In this document: positions 46,701 to 57,090 of the stretch, piece after piece
How the letters are laid out: each line of letters opens with the position of its first letter
How positions within the stretch are numbered: the first letter of the stretch is position 1
Assembly (NCBI GenBank): GCA_034509755.1
Contig: CM067547.1
Coordinates: 46,898,859-46,962,858, forward strand
Length of the DNA: 64,000 nucleotides
Direction: 5' to 3'
DNA from: Anisodus tanguticus
Taxonomy: Eukaryota; Streptophyta; Magnoliopsida; Solanales; Solanaceae
Program-made: the position numbers and the translations under genes
Notes under the pieces: generated by a model
Told to the model about the DNA's origin: nothing
What the model saw: the letters and a program-made list of their open reading frames with translations, nothing else
Database searches by the model: none

Positions 46701-49172
46701 CCCAAGGCTTAGAAAAATGGGAAAAATCACCTAATGTCTCCGCTGGGATTTGAACCTGAGACCTCATAGTTCTCCTCTCACTTCATTGACCACTAGACCA
46801 CACCCTTGGGAGCTACAGTAGCAGCCTTTCTATCTCCAATAACACAAAAAAATCTAAATAAGCTGGAACTTCAGAACCTGTCAAGGAGCTAACCTGTGAT
46901 CCCAGAATAACGGCTTCTTTTTCGAGGAAGAGAGTAAGGTGACTGGTAAGCTTTATGCTTCCAGTCAGCCACCTGCCAGCTGGAACATAGAGCTGGGCCC
47001 CGCCTTTGTCAGCAAAGGACTTGAGATAGAAAATGGCATTCTGGAAGGCCACAGTATTTAGAGTCTCCCCATCACCCACAGCTCCAAAGTCCAACACTGA
47101 TGCACTGTGAGGTCTGGGTTTCAAAGGCTTGTTGAATTCGCATTCTCCATGAAATTGAGCTTTCGTATGTTCTACACTGTGACTTAATCCCAATAATAAA
47201 ACTAGCACTGCCTGGAAAAGAGAAAAGCAAAAAGGAAATGGTAAACCTTTCAGTATCCAGGCATTTACTACTGCTAGACCATTCATATGTTGTAAGTCAA
47301 TCTCCTCAATAATCAATTAAATATACAGGCAAGAGATCCAAACAAAGAGAAAAGCAGAAATTGGTCAGTTAACAAGCTAGCGATACAATATCAATGGTTC
47401 CGTGTCCTCCAACATTATATAGAAAATCTTCATTCTAGCATTTTCCACATAAAAAGAACAAAAAGAAAATTTCAGTCATTTCGGCTTTTTTTAGCTATCA
47501 ACATTTTTGTTGGATGCAGATGCTTGAGGAATATAAGATTATAAAGAAACATAAACCACGGTGTTGCACACTTAGGCCAAAACTATAGTTAAAACATTAC
47601 TTTGTCGACATTCTATAACGAGTAGGTTCGAAAATCCCCAAGTAAAATACAAAAAAGCTCCTATAAATGAAAATGTCACAAAGGATTTAGACAAAACCAG
47701 TACAAAGAGCTCAACTAGATAACCATTTCTTTTTTCATTTTCAAAAATAAAGAAACCTTGACTGATAGCAAGCAACTGCCAACAACAACAACAACGTACC
47801 CAATGTAATCCCACAGAGTGGAGTCTGGGGAGTGTAAGATGTATGCATACCTTACCCCGACCTTTTTGGGGGTAGAAAGGTTGTTTCTGATATACCCTCG
47901 GCTCGAAAGGAAAGAAAAGAAATAGCAAGTAACTACCAAAAAAAAGTTTTCATTGAAGCCAAAAACACTAAGCTATGTACATAAATTTACAAGCTTTGTG
48001 TAATTCAAAGAACTAAAGTAACCAATTGTATATTAATTGCAGCTTCATATCAGATCCCTCTATCAATATTTATGAGCTAAAAATAAAAATATAGTTTTTC
48101 CACTTACAAAACAAGTTCATTATAGGGGGGAGAAATTGGCCAAATGCCCCCCTAATCTATGACCGAATTCTCAACTACACACTTATATTACCCACCCCCC
48201 ACCCCCGAGCCTTTTTGAAACGGAATAAAGACAATGTGGACCAAATCATAGTAACCCAGTTTCAAGATCAAGTAAATCACTAAACAATTTATCATAATAA
48301 CCAATTTAGGACACCCAAATAATCATCTTTCAGTAAGGACAGTACAAAAATCAGCTTCAAGACTCAATTTTGAGCACAAATTTAGCAATAAAATTGAATA
48401 CCCAGTACTAAAATCACATTAAAAAGTCGATTGGGTTTCTATAATTTGGCCCACCTTGTCTATATCTTTAGATTTTAGATTTCATTTGCAATTCAAGATT
48501 TTGCATTTTTTACCATCTTTTTTTTTCCTAGAAAATACTACCTGTATATTTTGTTTTTTTAGCTCCAAGATTCAATTTTGTGCACAAATTTTGCAATAAA
48601 ATTGAATACCCGTTACTAAAATCACATCAAAAAGTGGATTGGGTTTCTATAATTTGGCCCACATTGTCTATATCTTTATATTTTAGGATTTCATTTGCAA
48701 TTCAGGATTTTGCATTTTTTACCATCTTTTTTCTTCCTAGAATGAACTTGTTTTATAACAGCAACAACATACCCAATGTAATTACACAAGGTGAGGTAGG
48801 CAGAGGATAGAGTGTACGTAAACGTTACCCCTACCATGTAGGTAGGGAGGTTGTTTACGATAGACGCTCGACTCAAAAAAAAAAAAAAGCAAATCAAACC
48901 ACAAGAGTCAGTAAAGAACTTGTTTTGTAAGTGGGAAAGAATATATTTTTGAATTTTTAGCTCCAAGATTCAATTTTTAGCACAAATTTTGTAATAAAAT
49001 TGAATACCCAGTACTAAAATCACATCAACAAGTCAATTAGGTACATCAAACAAAGATGAATATTCATTTTACTGGAAATAGATGCTGCTAATGTAATTGA
49101 AATTGAGAATTTTAACTTGTAAAAATTCTAGAAAAAAATAATTAAAAAAAACGTACTTACTAGACCCTTCAT
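43793..49172 (-). CDS. Polygalacturonase-like glycoside hydrolase family 28 protein, 6 exons, 454 aa
   Basis: GH28 proteins cleave or bind pectic galacturonan in the cell wall. Exons on the minus strand, in order: 49161-49172, 46894-47211, 45698-45818, 45432-45606, 45263-45333, 43793-44460; total 1365 nt in one frame. Exon 1 has only four codons (Met-Lys-Gly-Leu), followed by a GTAAGT donor. With exon 2 it gives MKGLAVLVLLLGLSHS, a good signal peptide, so I prefer this start to the longer open frame extending upstream of 47211. Core features: VLDFGAVGDGETLNT (about 40-55), GGAQLYVPAGRWLTGS, NGTVDGQGSVWWEQF, LNAPAWNIHPVYC, GSEMSGG, RGRGGYI. The usual catalytic motifs are changed: NTDG is YTYG (226-229), GDD is GHD (248-250), GHG is GAG, RIK is ELK. 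Intron 3 has a GC donor. It may be a non-catalytic or altered-specificity member. Its introns hold SINEs and MITEs. Confidence 0.9.
44473..44641. mobile_element. Emigrant/pogo-like MITE, first copy, in intron 5 of the GH28 gene
   Basis: Begins CAGTCAAACCTTTGTAAC and ends GTTATAGAGAGGTCTTATTTACTGTA, with the same interior (GAACATATAATATAACATAA) as 45011-45190. The termini resemble the CAGTnAAACCTC ends of Emigrant-type MITEs. Confidence 0.6.
45011..45190. mobile_element. Emigrant/pogo-like MITE, second copy, in intron 5 of the GH28 gene
   Basis: TACAGTCAAACCTCTCCATA at the left and GAGAGGTCTGAATGTA at the right form terminal inverted repeats ending in TA, the expected target-site dinucleotide. 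Same orientation as the copy at 44473-44641. Confidence 0.65.
45607..45697 (-). other. GC-AG intron (intron 3 of the GH28 gene)
   Basis: On the minus strand the exon ends ATAACAG and the intron opens GCAGGAATTC, ending GTGCAG before GTAATAATGGAACG. Only this join keeps the frame (Ile-Thr-Gly-Asn-Asn-Gly-Thr). The only nearby GT (GTCATT) would break the frame. 91 nt long. Confidence 0.75.
45969..46142 (+). mobile_element. tRNA-derived SINE with head, in intron 2 of the GH28 gene
   Basis: Starts GGGGAGCCTTGGAGTAACGG with an A-box-like segment, then GAGTTCAAGTCGTGG as the B box. The body has GCCTCTTGCAGAAATGC, GTACAATAGACTCTTGTGG and CGCATAGCGGGAGCTTA. ATTAGGAGG followed by TTAT-like sequence occurs on both sides (45941 and 46143), a likely target-site duplication. 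Antisense to the host gene. Confidence 0.75.
46165..46396. mobile_element. Stowaway-like MITE with eroded right end
   Basis: Left terminus TACTCCCTCCGTCCCAATTT is intact. The interior has TTTGACTGGGCACGGAGTTT. The right side reads AGCGTTACATAAATTGGAAC, where a complement of the left terminus is expected to follow but is lost. Confidence 0.65.
46619..46813 (-). mobile_element. Complete SINE with 18-bp target-site duplication, in intron 2 of the GH28 gene
   Basis: Flanked by perfect copies of TACAGTAGCAGCCTTTCT (46601-46618 and 46814-46831). On the minus strand the head reads GTGGTCTAGTGGTCAATGAA (A box), then CAGGTTCAAATCCCAGCGG (B box), and the tail GCATGCAAGCTGACCCGGAC. The intact duplication marks it as a comparatively recent insertion, in the same strand as the gene. 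Confidence 0.85.
47783..47921 (-). mobile_element. TS-like SINE with target-site duplication
   Basis: Plus-strand order CAACAACAACAACG, TACCCAATGTAATCCCAC, GAGTCTGGGGAGTGTAAG, TACCCTCGGCTCG. Flanked by ATAGCAAGCAACTGCCAA (47765-47782) and a copy with two changes (47922-47939). Inserted in intron 1 of the GH28 gene, in the same orientation as the gene. Confidence 0.8.
48354..49045. repeat. Partly triplicated intronic block of about 208 bp
   Basis: Copies begin at 48354, 48562 and 48960 with GCTCCAAGATTCAATTTT, then AATAAAATTGAATACCC and ACTAAAATCACATCAA. The first two are full length; the third is partial (to about 49045). The spacing of the second to third (398 bp) exceeds the period because a SINE sits in the second copy. 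Confidence 0.8.
48755..48915 (-). mobile_element. TS-like SINE inserted in the intronic repeat
   Basis: Plus-strand order CAGCAACAACATACCCAATG, then GTACGTAAACGTTACCCC and TAGACGCTCGACTC, followed by an A-rich stretch. Flanked by exact GAACTTGTTTT (48744-48754 and 48916-48926). It is more diverged than the copy at 47783. Confidence 0.75.
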
Positions 49173-50282
49173 GAATGTGTTATCTTTAATTCAGAAATGT
49201 AGATTAGTCTCTTCTTCTAAGCTTTTGTTACACTGTAGAGTAAAGAGAGAGGAAGAAGAAGAAGGTGTAATTGAATAATGCTAATGATTAGTGTTCAATT
49301 AAAGAGTGAATAAAAATACTCTTTTTGCCCTCCTTTAAAAATAAAATGCATGTTCTAATTTTAGAAAATGTTTTTGGCATTCAATTCAGTCTCAAACTAT
49401 CTGTCTTACTTCCCAAAATAGTTATGTAAAATTATTTTTCTTCTCAAAATTCAACCCAAAATTCATTAGATTTTTTTTTTATTTTCTCTTTAGTAGTAAT
49501 TTTTTTAAGACTATAAATAACTCAATTATTGAGAGATGATATATAAATAAAGTAAATATTAGATGAAGAGAATGAAAAGAGAAGTTCAGTTAGTCATTTG
49601 AACACTCCTTAAGAAAATACTAATTCCTAGACAAAAATAAATAATTTGATTAAAATATCCCTAACTAAATAGGTATTGAGATTTGGTCACCTAACACTTA
49701 TTATAACACTTAATAAGAATAAATCTGAAAAGTAAGGTTAATTCTTTTTTATTTTGTAAGTATACACTCTTTTTTAACCAAAAAATAAAGATAAAGTGGA
49801 TATTCTTTTTTACCGGAAGGATTAAAATATAAATAAGTGTAAAATAGTCAAAATATTTTCTAATTAATATTTTCTTAAGGAGATATAAAATAGAAACACA
49901 AAGATAATTTGAGAGGGAGTACATGATATTGATATTACTTAATTAAAGATGAACTAATACTATGTATTTTCACTTCAAGTTGTATTAATAACTTACCATA
50001 ACCAAAACTTAATAGTAGTAAATTAGCGTGATTTGGTCAGAAGTTCGATTCTAAGTAAAAACAAAAATCGAGCTTGCATTACTAACCGAGTTTTTTAGTG
50101 TAAATTTAATATTTAATAAAATGAGAAAATATTTTTTTGCATTTCAAGAAACCATTTTATTGCTACTCCCTGGCAAACAATACAATGAATAACCACTGTT
50201 CACTCTGACATATTTGGCTAATTTCCTAACACATTGCCGACAGTTATATCAGGTTAACAACGAGTACACTTAGAAATAGAGA
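49173..50282. other. Upstream region of the GH28 gene, no further gene
   Basis: The first 100 bp hold a purine-rich leader (GAGAGGAAGAAGAAGAAGG on the plus strand). The rest is AT-rich; a Stowaway-like right end (GATAATTTGAGAGGGAGTAC) lies at about 49903-49922. No protein-coding signal is seen. Confidence 0.45.
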
Positions 50283-50289
50283 ATATGCG

Positions 50290-50547
50290 GTCGCCGGGCA
50301 TAGCTGAATGGCAAAAAAGGGGACTTAAAATTCAGTTGGAGGCTTGCAGCGTGGTTCGAACCTGGTGGGAGTAATTTGCTCTCTTCTTGGGTAGGACCTT
50401 GCAAGTGATATCAGTTGCTTTGTTCTCAAACTCTGGTCATTCAGGCACATTCCGCGATTTACTGATAGTAGTGCTGAGGGACCGAGACTACTATCTTTAG
50501 GAATAGTCTGGCGTAAGCCGTGAAGCTGGATATAAAAAAAATAAAGC
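50290..50547 (+). mobile_element. tRNA-derived SINE
   Basis: Head GCCGGGCATAGCTGAATGGC (A box) and GTGGTTCGAACCTGG (B box), a 170-bp body, and an A-rich tail (GGATATAAAAAAAATAAAGC). ATATGCG flanks both sides (50283-50289 and 50548-50554). Confidence 0.7.
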
Positions 50548-50756
50548 ATATGCGTGCATGTTTGACCACAAGATGTGTAACAATCTAACGCGTTTAACTT
50601 TTATATACTCATAATCTAACTCTTTAAATAGTAACAACAATATTTTTATTCCCTCAATTATGAATGAAATTTACTTTTAGCCCAGTTACCGGTAAATCTT
50701 CTTTAATTTTCAATTTTGTTAAAAATGTGTGGTTTTTGGTCCGTATATATTGAAAG

Positions 50757-50946
50757 TGATAGAATATATGCAAATATATTCTTTTGGTATAATTAATGAT
50801 TTTGTATATCTATAATTATTGTAGCAATATGTTATATTAGTTAGGTGAATATTTAATTTTCATAATTATAGCCTAGAATTAAGATTATATATCATGTATA
50901 TAAATCATTTACATTAAGAAAATCAGCAAGGGATTATTCTCTTTCA
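50757..50946 (+). mobile_element. 5' LTR of the Ale/Retrofit-like Copia element
   Basis: 190 bp, starting TGATAGAATA and ending CTCTTTCA. Followed at once by TAGTATCAGCAGTC, a degraded primer-binding site for initiator Met-tRNA. Nearly identical to 55316-55504. Confidence 0.85.
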
Positions 50947-51064
50947 TAGTATCAGCAGTCTAGGGAAAAATTTTGTCCTTCTCCACCCACTTCCGCCTCC
51001 CTCTTCCCGTCGGTCATCCCTTCAATTTTTTTCAAAACCCTAATTCTTCTCTTGTTCCTCAATC

Positions 51065-51756
51065 ATGTCTAACACAAAGAATACCTTCCATCCTGCCTTT
51101 GCAGTCTCCAACATCAAGAACAACATCCCTATCGTCCTTGAAATGGAGAACGTCCAATACGCGATGTAGGCGGAACTTTTTAAATTCATACAAGGTCTGA
51201 TAGAGTCCTCCATCACATCGTCAAATCGGAAAAAGACAAGGAGAAGGTGCCTTCCACCGATGATGAAATAGAGTTGTGGGCAACTCTTGATCCTACGGTC
51301 CTCCAATGGATTTATTCCACCATCTCTTCGGACCTCTTACACATAATTATCGAACCCGACACAGCGATAATAGAAGCTTGGAATAGGTTGCGTGATATAT
51401 TCCAAGATAACAAAAATTCTCGTGTCGTAACCATTAAGCAAGAATTCTCTCACATAAATATAAAGGACTTTCCGAATGCCTCGGCCTATTGTCAAAGGCA
51501 CATGGAATTGTCGGATCAACTCAAGAACGTCGGTGCGCCCGTCACAAATGATCGTCTCATTCTTCAGATGGTTGTGGGCCTCTCTGAGGCGTATAATGGG
51601 GTTGGAACTCTTCTTTGCCAAAGCAATCCTCTCCCACCGTTCTACCAAGCACATTACATGATCATCTTAGAAGAAGCAGGGTTGGCTAAAAAGGCAGCAA
51701 CCGGAGCCAATTTCGCTATGATGGTCGCCACGTTCCGCAAAACTGATGACTCTTAA
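51065..51756 (+). pseudogene. Copia gag (UBN2-type), broken
   Basis: Starts MSNTKNTFHPAFAVSNIKNN and breaks at a stop at about 51166 and a frameshift. It then continues 51247-51756 with the gag core (WNRLRDIFQDNKNSR, SAYCQRHMELSDQLKNVG, QMVVGLSEAY). It would encode the particle-forming protein. The downstream glycine-rich region is scrambled, and no complete CCHC knuckle was found. Confidence 0.75.
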
Positions 51757-52141
51757 TCATTCTCCAAAAATTATGGTCAAAATCATAACAATGGGGGTGG
51801 CAAAAGGGCCAAAATCATGGAAAAAATCGCGGTGGTGGACGTGGTGGATGGCAACAGTGGCGGTCAGCAGGGGGTAGGGCCATAACACTCCTGCCAGCAA
51901 GCCTGGGCCTATGGGCAGTGGCCATGGGGCTGCCAGTAGGCAGTGGCCCATGCCGCCCTGCCCTTACCCATCACAAAACTGGGCCAGGCCCAGTAGATGG
52001 TAATAGCAGCAGCAAGCCCAGAATGGGCCTCGAAATCACTCGGCATGGCAGCAGCCTGGCCTGCTTGGACCTCGGCCATAGCAGGCTTTCGCTGCTACGG
52101 GCCCAACGGTATCTCCGACCCATACGGATATCGAGGCGGCA

Positions 52142-52380
52142 ATGCATACACTTGGGTTAAATCCTCCGGATGCAAATTGGTACATGGACGCATGTGATAC
52201 TTCTCATATGACATCCGCGCCAAGTAATCTCTTGTCTTATTTCAATTTGAGCAAAAATCATGACATAATTGTTTGTAATGGTAATTCAATTCCAATTCGT
52301 GGTTATGGTCACACAAATTTGCCTCCCCGAACCACATTTAGCCTTGAAAAATGTCCTTCATGCTCCTCAATTAATTAAAA
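52142..52380 (+). pseudogene. Copia protease region, active site altered
   Basis: NPPDANWYMDACDTSHMTSA: the aspartic protease motif DTGATSHMT expected here reads DACDTSHMT, so the catalytic DTG is lost. YFNLSKNHDIIVCNGNSIPI follows. A frameshift near 52330 moves into the pre-integrase region. Confidence 0.65.
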
Positions 52381-52559
52381 AATTAGTGTTTGTTCTAAAA
52401 TTTACAACTGATAACTCTGTTTCTGTTGAATTTGATCATTTTTTATTTTCTCTGAAGTATTTCTGGACGGGGATACATCTAATGAGATGTGATAGTCGGG
52501 GCGATCTCTATCCATCACCACTAAACAAGCCACACCGTCAACGTTTGCCGCTTTAGCAC

Positions 52560-53400
52560 CTTTCTTAAGGCATGCGTGTTTGGGTCATCCGGGATCGTCT
52601 GTTTTTTCCTCCCTTAAAAATAATAAATTTATTGGTGTAATAGTGCTTGTAGTACTAATCTTTGTCCTTCTTGTCCTCTTGGGAAACATGTTAAATTATC
52701 ATTTGTTGCCTCAAATTCTAGTACTTTGTTGCCATTTGATATTATTCATAGTGATCTTTGGACATCTCCTGTTTTGAGCTCTTCGAGTCACCGTTATTAT
52801 GTTTTATTATTGGATGATTATTCTAATTTTATGTGAACATTTCCGTTATCTAAAAAGTCTGAGGTTTATTCCAAATTTCTATCATTTAGAGCATTCATCT
52901 GTACTCAATTTGAATGGAAAATTAAGAACAGTCAATGTGATAATGGAAGAGAATTTGATAATGGGTCGTTTAGAGAATTTTGTAAGGTTAATGGTATATC
53001 TTTTCGTTTTCATGTCCACATACGTCATCACAAAATGGGAAAGCAAAAGAAAAATCCACATCATTAATAATATAGTTCGTACATTACTAGCTCATGCATT
53101 ATTACCACCTTCATTTTGGCATCATCCATTACAAATGACAACTTACCTTCTTAACATACTCCCTAGCAAAGGATTAGCATACCAATCCCCACTCAAAATT
53201 CTTTATCAAAAAGACCCTCTGTATTCTCATCTTAGCGTGTTTGGGTGTTTATGTTATCCTTTATTCCCCTCCACTACCATTAACAAACTTCAAGCCCACT
53301 CTACCACTTGTGTGTTTCTGGGTTACACATCTAATCATCGTGGTTATAAAATGTTTTGATTTATCATCTAATAAAATTATCATTAGTCGCCATGTCAGTT
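52560..53400 (+). pseudogene. Copia integrase region, broken
   Basis: Recognisable only across several frames: a YVLLLDDYSNF-like start of the core, then a SSQNGKAKEK-like stretch. The C-terminal part is clearer: LAHALLPPSFWHHPL, LLNILPSKGL, YSHLSVFGCLCYPLF, TTCVFLGYTSNHRGYK. Many stops. Confidence 0.65.
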
Positions 53401-53809
53401 TTTAGGAAACTCAAATTCTGTTTGCTAAGTTGCATAATTCCACGTCCAAATCGTATGAATTTTTGGATGATGGGCTATCGCCGTACATGGTCCACCATTT
53501 GGTCCAGCCCACTCCTCGTAACCTGGACCAACATGCACAGTCAGGCCCAATACTTGTTGGCCCACGGCTCACTCGTTTGAATTTTCAGCCAGCAGGCCTA
53601 CTACCTGCTGGCCCAAATAATTCCAGTGTCCAGTCGGCCTAATTCCTCCCAAACCGAATCGATACCGACACCACTACACCAACCCAGATCCAGCCCACTT
53701 CTATTCCGGGACAAGGGCCCATTACTCGTAGCCAACGGGGTATTTTTAGACCAAAACGACAATTAAATCTCAACTCGAATGGTACTAAATCACCCCTACC
53801 GCATAACCC

Positions 53810-55315
53810 CGTGTCTGCCATTCGTGACCCGAATTAGAAAATGGTCATGGATGATGAATATAATGCTCTTATTGAAAATAGGACGTAGAAGTTGGTGCCT
53901 CGTCCACCTGGTGTCAGTGTGATTCGTTCTATATGGATTTTTACTCATAAGGAAAAATCTTATGTTTGTTTTGAGAGGCATAAGGCCCGTGTTGTAGGTG
54001 ATGGCAACCTGTTATTGTGGAGATACATTTAGTCCGGTGGTCAAATCGGCAACTATTCGTACTGTTCTCAGTCTAGCTCTCTCAAAAGCATAGCTCATTC
54101 ATCAGCTGGATGTGAAAATGTGTTCTTACACAGCGAACTCAAGGAAACTGTATACATACATCAGCCCTTGGGTTTCAGGGACCCCGATCATCATAACCAT
54201 GTGTGCTTGCTGAATAAGTCCTTGTATGGGCTAAAACAGGCTCTTCGGGCTTGGTACAAAAGATTTGCAGATTATGTGTCTACTCTTGGGTTTTCTCACA
54301 GCATATCTTATCATTTTCTGTTCATCTACCGTCACAGTACTTCAATGGAATACATTCTGTTATGTGGATAATATTATATTGACTGCTTCCTCTGATAAAC
54401 TGCGCAAGTCTATCATGTCTTTTCTCAGCTCTGAATTTACTATGAAAGAATTGGTGCCTTTGAGTTTTTTTTGGTATAACTGTCACTCGTCATGCTGGTG
54501 GTCTATTTCTATCTCAGAGGAAGTATGCAACAGAGATTATTGAACGGGCTGGCATGTCATCATGTAAGTCATCTCCTACTCCGATTGACACTAAACCGAA
54601 GTTGAGTGTTACTTCTAGCACACCATATGAGGATCCCTCCCACTATCGTAGTCTTGCGGGAGCTCTTCAATATCTCACATTTATGAGGCCCGATATTACT
54701 TATGCAGCAGGTGTGTATATTTATGCATGATCCTAGGGAAGAACACATGCACGCTCTCAAACGCATTGTGTGTTACATTCAGGCACTCTTAATTATGATT
54801 TACACTTATATCCATCATCGGTATCTACTCTCATGTCTTATACAGATGCTGATTGGGGTGGATGTCCAAATACTAGGCATTCGACATCTGGCTATTGTAT
54901 GTTTCTTGGTAATAACTTGGTCTCTTGGTCGGCTAAACGTCAGGCTACTTTGTCGCACTCCAGCGTGGAGACCGAATATCTAGGGGTAGCAAATGTGGTG
55001 TCTGAGTCCTGTTGGTTGCGTAACCTCCTCTTAGAGCTTCATTTTCCTATTCGGAAATCTACCTTGGTCTACTGCGATAATGTTAGTGTGATATATCTCT
55101 CGGGGAATCATGTCCAACATCAGCGCACTGAATATATCGAGATGGATATTTACTTTGTTCGCGAAAAGGTATCTCGTGGACAAGTATGTGTCTTGCATGT
55201 CCCCTCACGTTATCAAATTGCTGACATATTTACTAAGGGACTTCCCTTTGTTCTGTTTGAAGATTTTAAGGATAGTCTCAACGTACGACAACCGCCCGCT
55301 ACAACTGCGGGGGTA
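53810..55315 (+). pseudogene. Copia reverse transcriptase and RNase H, broken
   Basis: RT parts: NALIENRT and VPRPPGVSVI (entry), FLHSELKETVYIHQPLGF, LYGLKQALRAWY. The catalytic YVDD reads YVDN at about 54358-54370. RNase H from 54770 in one frame: SYTDADWGG, SWSAKRQATLSHSS, VYCDNVSVIYLSGN, ADIFTKGLP, ending at the stop before the purine tract at 55315. Most of the upstream RT has stops and frameshifts. Confidence 0.8.
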
Positions 55316-55504
55316 TGATGGAATATATGCAAATATATTTTTTTGGTATAATTAGTGATTTTGTATATCTATAATTGTTGTAGCAATATGTTATATTAGT
55401 TAGGTGATATTTAATTTTCGTAATTATAGCCTAGAATTACGATTGTATATCATGTATATAAACAATTTACATTAAGGAAATCAACAAGAGATTATTCTCT
55501 TTCA
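55316..55504 (+). mobile_element. 3' LTR of the Ale/Retrofit-like Copia element
   Basis: TGATGGAATA to CTCTTTCA, with scattered substitutions relative to the 5' LTR, consistent with some age since insertion. Confidence 0.85.
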
Positions 55505-55943
55505 GGGAGTACTATATTATATATAGATTGTTTTAGATTATATTACCCTCAAATATGGAGTAATAATACAAATTTAACATAATATATGGGCAGCCAAATT
55601 GTAATGTTATAATTGGGTAATTTTGTAAGGACTATACAGGGGTTTTCTCAAGCCTATTCATATAGTACATAACGTAATTCTATGATATCCGTGGGACTTC
55701 GGGGCTCTCCAGTTCAGCTAAGTCCATAGTTTCAGAATTTATACGTGAATCAAGATCGATAAAAGGAAGTTTTACAATCACGTGTTGAATCCTACTCAAC
55801 AGAATATGGAGGTACTTATAACTAGACGGGTCAATCTGATCTTTCACAATAAAGCGATAGACGGGACTGCCATGAAACGACTTACATAATTTTAATTTTT
55901 TATTCAATTCAAAATTCAAATTGAAGCATGATACTTTTATGAT
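55505..55943. other. Spacer between two Copia elements, no gene
   Basis: AT-rich; no domain-bearing frame or repeat is recognised. Confidence 0.45.
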
Positions 55944-56382
55944 TATTAGAATAGGTTAGGTCATTTATGGTAATATAGGATTTTATAATTATGGTAATAT
56001 ATGATTTGTAGTCCTATTAGAATAGGGTTACCCTTTACCCTATTAGACTGGAAAAAAAATGATCTTACCTCTATATAAGGAGGTCATTATGATGAATGAA
56101 AAGCAGAAAGAATTCTCTCATTATTCTTGTCTCTCTAAATTCTCGTATATGTCTCAATTTTAACATGATATCAGAGTCACGTTAAAAAGAACACAAAAAC
56201 CCTAAAACAATGACAGGTGACGGTAAACAAATCGGCGATACCAGCAAAGGAATTATCATTGAAGAAAACAAAACTCAAAGAAAAACAATCTCTCCATACG
56301 ACATTACGCAGAATAATAACCCTATAATTGTGGTGACACACGTTCATTTGAAGGGGAAAATTATGAAGAATGAGTTTGATCC

Positions 56383-57090
56383 ATGAGGACAACCCTAAGA
56401 ACAAGAAAGAAGTTCGACTTCGTCAACGGTACAATCAAGAAACCGGATGAAGAGTTACCAGACTTGGAAGATTGGTGGACTATAAACTCAATGTTGGCGT
56501 CGTGGATTCGCAACACCATAGAACCGACGCTTCACTCAAAAATTACACATAAAGAGAAAGTGGAAGAATTATGGACAAGCATCCGAGTGCGGTTCGCCGT
56601 TATTAATGGTCTGCTGATGCAACAACTAAAGGCGAAACTAGCGGAGTGCAAACAAAAGGGAAGGATCATAGTGGATTACTATGAAAAACTCACTAAGTTG
56701 TGGGAGAAATTGACAAATTACGAACATATCCCAACTTGTACGTGCGAAAAGTGCACTGCAATCTAGGAATAGTCCTAGAAGTCAAAAGAGAAGAAGAAAA
56801 AGTGCATATTTTCCTCGTGTGATTGGATGAGGGAATGTACAAAACGGTAAGGTCGAACATACTGGCCTAGGAACCGTTGCAATCATTAAACAAGATCTAT
56901 TCAAAGTTGGTGCAAGAAGAGCGTGTTAGAGGAGTCACACGAAAAACTGAGGACCGAAGTAAAACCATGACTTTTGATGTACAGGAAATAAACCCTTACC
57001 ATAACCAAGATAAAGGAAAAATGATGGTGCATTCTGTACACATTGCAAGAGATCCAAACATGTTGTAGACTGATGTTTTAGACTCATTGG
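56383..57090 (+). pseudogene. Copia gag with interrupted zinc knuckle
   Basis: Open from 56383 for 127 codons over the gag core (DEELPDLEDWWTINSML, LWTSIRVRFAVINGLLMQQL, YYEKLTKLWEKL), then broken. Around 57030-57080 one frame shows the CCHC knuckle CTHCKRSKHVVD followed by a stop and then Cys, so the spacing C-x2-C-x4-H-x4-C is kept but a stop falls inside it. Confidence 0.75.

Larger units (their letters stand above)
47212..49160 (-). other. Long intron 1 of the GH28 gene
   Basis: 1949 nt with a GTAAGT donor and TTTTCCAG acceptor, separating the four-codon first exon from the rest. It carries two TS-like SINEs and a partly triplicated block of about 208 bp. No coding frame of its own. Confidence 0.75.
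50757..55504 (+). mobile_element. Full-length Ale/Retrofit-like Ty1/Copia retrotransposon, decayed
   Basis: Two 190-bp LTRs enclose gag, protease, integrase, reverse transcriptase and RNase H in Copia order, with a primer-binding site after the 5' LTR and a GCGGGGGTA purine tract before the 3' LTR. Flanks are GAAAG and GGGAG, a possible mutated 5-bp duplication. Short LTRs and the RNase H wording (VSESCWLRNLLLEL, HVPSRYQIADIFTKGLP) fit the Ale (Retrofit/Hopscotch-type) lineage. The coding frame is broken many times, so it is non-autonomous. Confidence 0.85.

Noticed and set aside
46813..47316. Start of the GH28 protein at 47316 as a single longer first exon
   Set aside because: A strong TTTTCCAG acceptor at 47212 and a GTAAGT donor after four codons at 49161 give a better signal peptide and match the family-like N-terminus.
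50290..50360. Possible tRNA gene
   Set aside because: A and B boxes are present but there is no closed acceptor stem, and a SINE body with A-rich tail and flanking repeat follows.
55680..55919. Minus-strand frame of 79 codons between two Copia elements
   Set aside because: No domain, no splice partners and no conserved features visible.
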